This document shows positions 5,989-7,227 of a DNA stretch of 7,227 nucleotides, piece after piece. Position 1 is the first letter of the stretch. Every line of letters begins with the position of its first letter. Under the pieces are notes generated by a model, which saw only the letters and a list, made by a program, of their open reading frames with translations, had not been told where the DNA came from and made no database searches. Origin of the DNA: Bacteroidota bacterium (lineage in GTDB: Bacteria > Bacteroidota > Bacteroidia > Flavobacteriales > Flavobacteriaceae); the NCBI GenBank assembly GCA_022560715.1, contig JADFSQ010000099.1:1-7227 (forward strand), given 5' to 3'. The position numbers and the translations under genes are program-made.

Positions 5989-6381
5989 ATGAAAAATAAA
6001 ATTGAAGCGGTAAAAGCATTTCATGTAGCGTTTAAATTAGGATATAGAGAAACACAGAAAGCTGATTTAGGTTTAACCAAAAACACATTGCGTTTTAATT
6101 TAATGAAAGAAGAAAACGAAGAATATCTTGAAGCAGCAAATAATAACGATTTGGTTGAGGTTGCAGACGCACTTGGTGATATGTTGTATATACTTTGTGG
6201 TACAATCATAGAGCATGGTTTACAACACAAAATTGAAGACGTTTTTAATGAAATACAGCGTAGTAATATGAGTAAATTAGGAGAAGATGGACAGCCAATT
6301 TACAGAGAAGACGGGAAAGTACTTAAAGGTCCAAATTATTTTAAACCAAATATTAAAGCAATTCTGAATTCAGAATTCTAA
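5989..6381 (+). CDS. MazG/PRA-PH-like nucleoside triphosphate pyrophosphohydrolase
   Basis: Small all-alpha NTP pyrophosphatase-type protein of 130 residues, in the superfamily that includes MazG, dUTPase-like and HisE enzymes. Members hydrolyse nucleoside triphosphates, often abnormal ones, to monophosphate plus pyrophosphate, using magnesium held by acidic residues. The EExxE motif is at residues 41 to 45 (EENEE) and ExxD at 57 to 60 (EVAD), with D64 following. The spacing of 12 between them is normal. A C-terminal segment SNMSKL...GKVLKGPNYFKP (92 to 120) is characteristic of the stand-alone single-domain subgroup also seen in phages. Substrate preference cannot be told from sequence. The final residues NSEF and the stop codon come from a 7-bp-period repeat array, so the extreme C-terminus is probably non-essential. 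It lies 56 nt after the SDR gene and converges on ilvE with an 8-nt gap. Confidence 0.88.
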   Translation: MKNKIEAVKAFHVAFKLGYRETQKADLGLTKNTLRFNLMKEENEEYLEAANNNDLVEVADALGDMLYILCGTIIEHGLQHKIEDVFNEIQRSNMSKLGEDGQPIYREDGKVLKGPNYFKPNIKAILNSEF

Positions 6382-6391
6382 ATTCAGAATT
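6360..6391. repeat. Heptad array (ATTCTGA/ATTCAGA) forming a palindrome between convergent genes
   Basis: Four successive 7-bp units, ATTCTGA, ATTCAGA, ATTCTAA and ATTCAGA (6361 to 6388), alternate so that the array is also a 14-bp repeat. The first 16 bases form a perfect palindrome. As RNA, positions 6360 to 6370 can pair perfectly with 6381 to 6391, an 11-bp stem with a 10-nt loop. It covers the TAA of the MazG-like gene and touches the TAA of ilvE, a suitable site for a bidirectional terminator. The stem is A/T-rich and lacks a clean U run, so termination is inferred. Confidence 0.8.
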
Positions 6392-7227
6392 ATACTTTAT
6401 ATCTCCAGCCAAACTTATCTTCGGCTTTATTGGTTTGAATATCTGTGATTCGTTTCTTTAAAAGTGAAGCGTAGCTATTTTCAAGTTCTGGCAAATTATA
6501 ATCCTGGTCTTTATAACCAAAAGTAGCTATTGGTGACAGAACCGCAGCAGTACCAGCTCCAAACATTTCTTTTAAAGTTCCGTTGTTAGCAGCCTCAACT
6601 ACTTCTTTTACTGTAATTTTCCGAATCTCTACATTAATACCTTCGTCTTTGGCAATGTCTATAATGCTTTTACGAGTAATTCCATCTAAAATCCGATCAC
6701 TTGTTGGAGCAGTAATTAAGGTATCATTAATTCTGATAAAAATATTCATTGCGCCTGCTTCTTCAATATATTCATGCGTATTATCATCTGTCCAAATTAC
6801 CTGATGATACCCTTTGTCTATCGCTAATTGTGTTGGGTAAAACTGTCCTGCATAATTTCCGCCTGCTTTGGCAAATCCAACGCCTCCATTTGCCGCACGC
6901 GAATATTTTTCTTCAATTAATACGTTTACCTTTCCAGAGAAGTAAGCTCCGGACGGTGCACAAACTATTATAAACTTATATTCATCTGCAGGAGAAGCGT
7001 GGAGTCCTTTTCCAGAAGCAAAAATATAAGGTCTTATATATAATGAACTACCTTCACTTTTTGGAATCCAGTCCTTGTCCAATTGCAAAAGTGTTTTTAA
7101 ACCTTCCATAAAATAGTCTTCAGGTAATTCGGGAATGGCAAGTCTTTTTGATGAAATATTTAAACGCTTACAATTTTCTAACGGACGAAACAACCACACA
7201 TTGTCTTCTACATCTTTATAGGCTTTC
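6390..7227 (-). CDS. ilvE: Branched-chain amino acid aminotransferase, 5' end cut by window
   Basis: PLP enzyme of fold type IV that interconverts leucine, isoleucine and valine with their 2-oxo acids, using glutamate/2-oxoglutarate. Visible parts match the BCAT subgroup that includes the mammalian enzymes: KAYKDVEDNVWLFRP near the window edge, SLYIRPYIFAS, the PLP lysine in GFAKAGGNYAG (codon 6867 to 6869), EEAGAMNIFI, SDRILDGITRKSI and the phosphate-binding GAGTAAVLSPI. The reading frame is open to the last base. A GTG at 7199 is an internal valine, not a start, because the nine residues upstream of it (KAYKDVEDN) are also family sequence. About 278 residues are visible and roughly 75 N-terminal ones are missing, judged from the usual length of about 355. 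The redox CxxC of the mammalian enzyme is absent. No neighbour belongs to the same pathway. Confidence 0.95.
   Translation of the reverse strand, partial: KAYKDVEDNVWLFRPLENCKRLNISSKRLAIPELPEDYFMEGLKTLLQLDKDWIPKSEGSSLYIRPYIFASGKGLHASPADEYKFIIVCAPSGAYFSGKVNVLIEEKYSRAANGGVGFAKAGGNYAGQFYPTQLAIDKGYHQVIWTDDNTHEYIEEAGAMNIFIRINDTLITAPTSDRILDGITRKSIIDIAKDEGINVEIRKITVKEVVEAANNGTLKEMFGAGTAAVLSPIATFGYKDQDYNLPELENSYASLLKKRITDIQTNKAEDKFGWRYKV

Noticed and set aside
5989..6381. MazG-like gene as part of a toxin-antitoxin or phage-defence system
   Set aside because: No mazEF, nuclease, restriction or other defence gene is adjacent. The neighbours are a dehydrogenase and an aminotransferase, so a housekeeping nucleotide role is the simpler reading.
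6583..6973. Two open frames on the plus strand opposite ilvE
   Set aside because: Both lie within the conserved aminotransferase coding region, show no recognisable protein features, and read as antisense shadows.
7197..7199. GTG as the start of the aminotransferase
   Set aside because: The frame is open to the window edge and the nine codons before it encode a family-typical KAYKDVEDN, so the gene is truncated by the window and the GTG is an internal Val.

Overview
This AT-rich window reads as chromosomal DNA of a marine-type member of the Flavobacteriaceae (Bacteroidota). The evidence is the protein families and their sequence style: a TAB5-like alkaline phosphatase, a lipoprotein M49 peptidase, a two-helix small membrane protein and a MazG-like protein. 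Upstream regions also carry Bacteroidota-type -7 elements (TAnnTTTG), and strong Shine-Dalgarno sequences are lacking. No rRNA, tRNA, CRISPR array, transposase, integrase or phage gene is visible.

Left block (minus strand, read right to left): a membrane-anchored SRPBCC plus GyrI-like protein (2776 to 1754), the fluoride channel crcB (1674 to 1312, TTG start) and a secreted lipoprotein alkaline phosphatase (1267 to 137). The gaps are 79 and 44 nt. The alkaline phosphatase has its own -7 match and an inverted repeat at its promoter, so it may be expressed separately. The 79-nt gap is mostly a tandem array with a 7-bp period.

Middle: a divergent promoter region (2777 to 2907) separates that block from a large plus-strand lipoprotein of the dipeptidyl-peptidase III family (2908 to 4953). 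This converges, with a 14-nt gap, on a 62-residue two-helix membrane protein on the minus strand (5156 to 4968).

Right block: a short-chain dehydrogenase (5210 to 5932) and a MazG/PRA-PH-like pyrophosphohydrolase (5989 to 6381) on the plus strand. They converge on a branched-chain aminotransferase (ilvE) on the minus strand, which is cut off by the right end of the window. A second 7-bp-period array with a core like the first lies at this junction. It forms a palindrome and supplies the stop codon of the MazG-like gene.

The genes do not form one pathway. They are mostly housekeeping or nutrient-scavenging functions: phosphate release, peptide degradation, fluoride export, nucleotide clean-up and branched-chain amino acid metabolism. 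I see no credible undescribed multi-gene system. The most interesting signals are the two related heptad arrays, the dyad over the phosphatase promoter, and active-site variants in the phosphatase and the peptidase.
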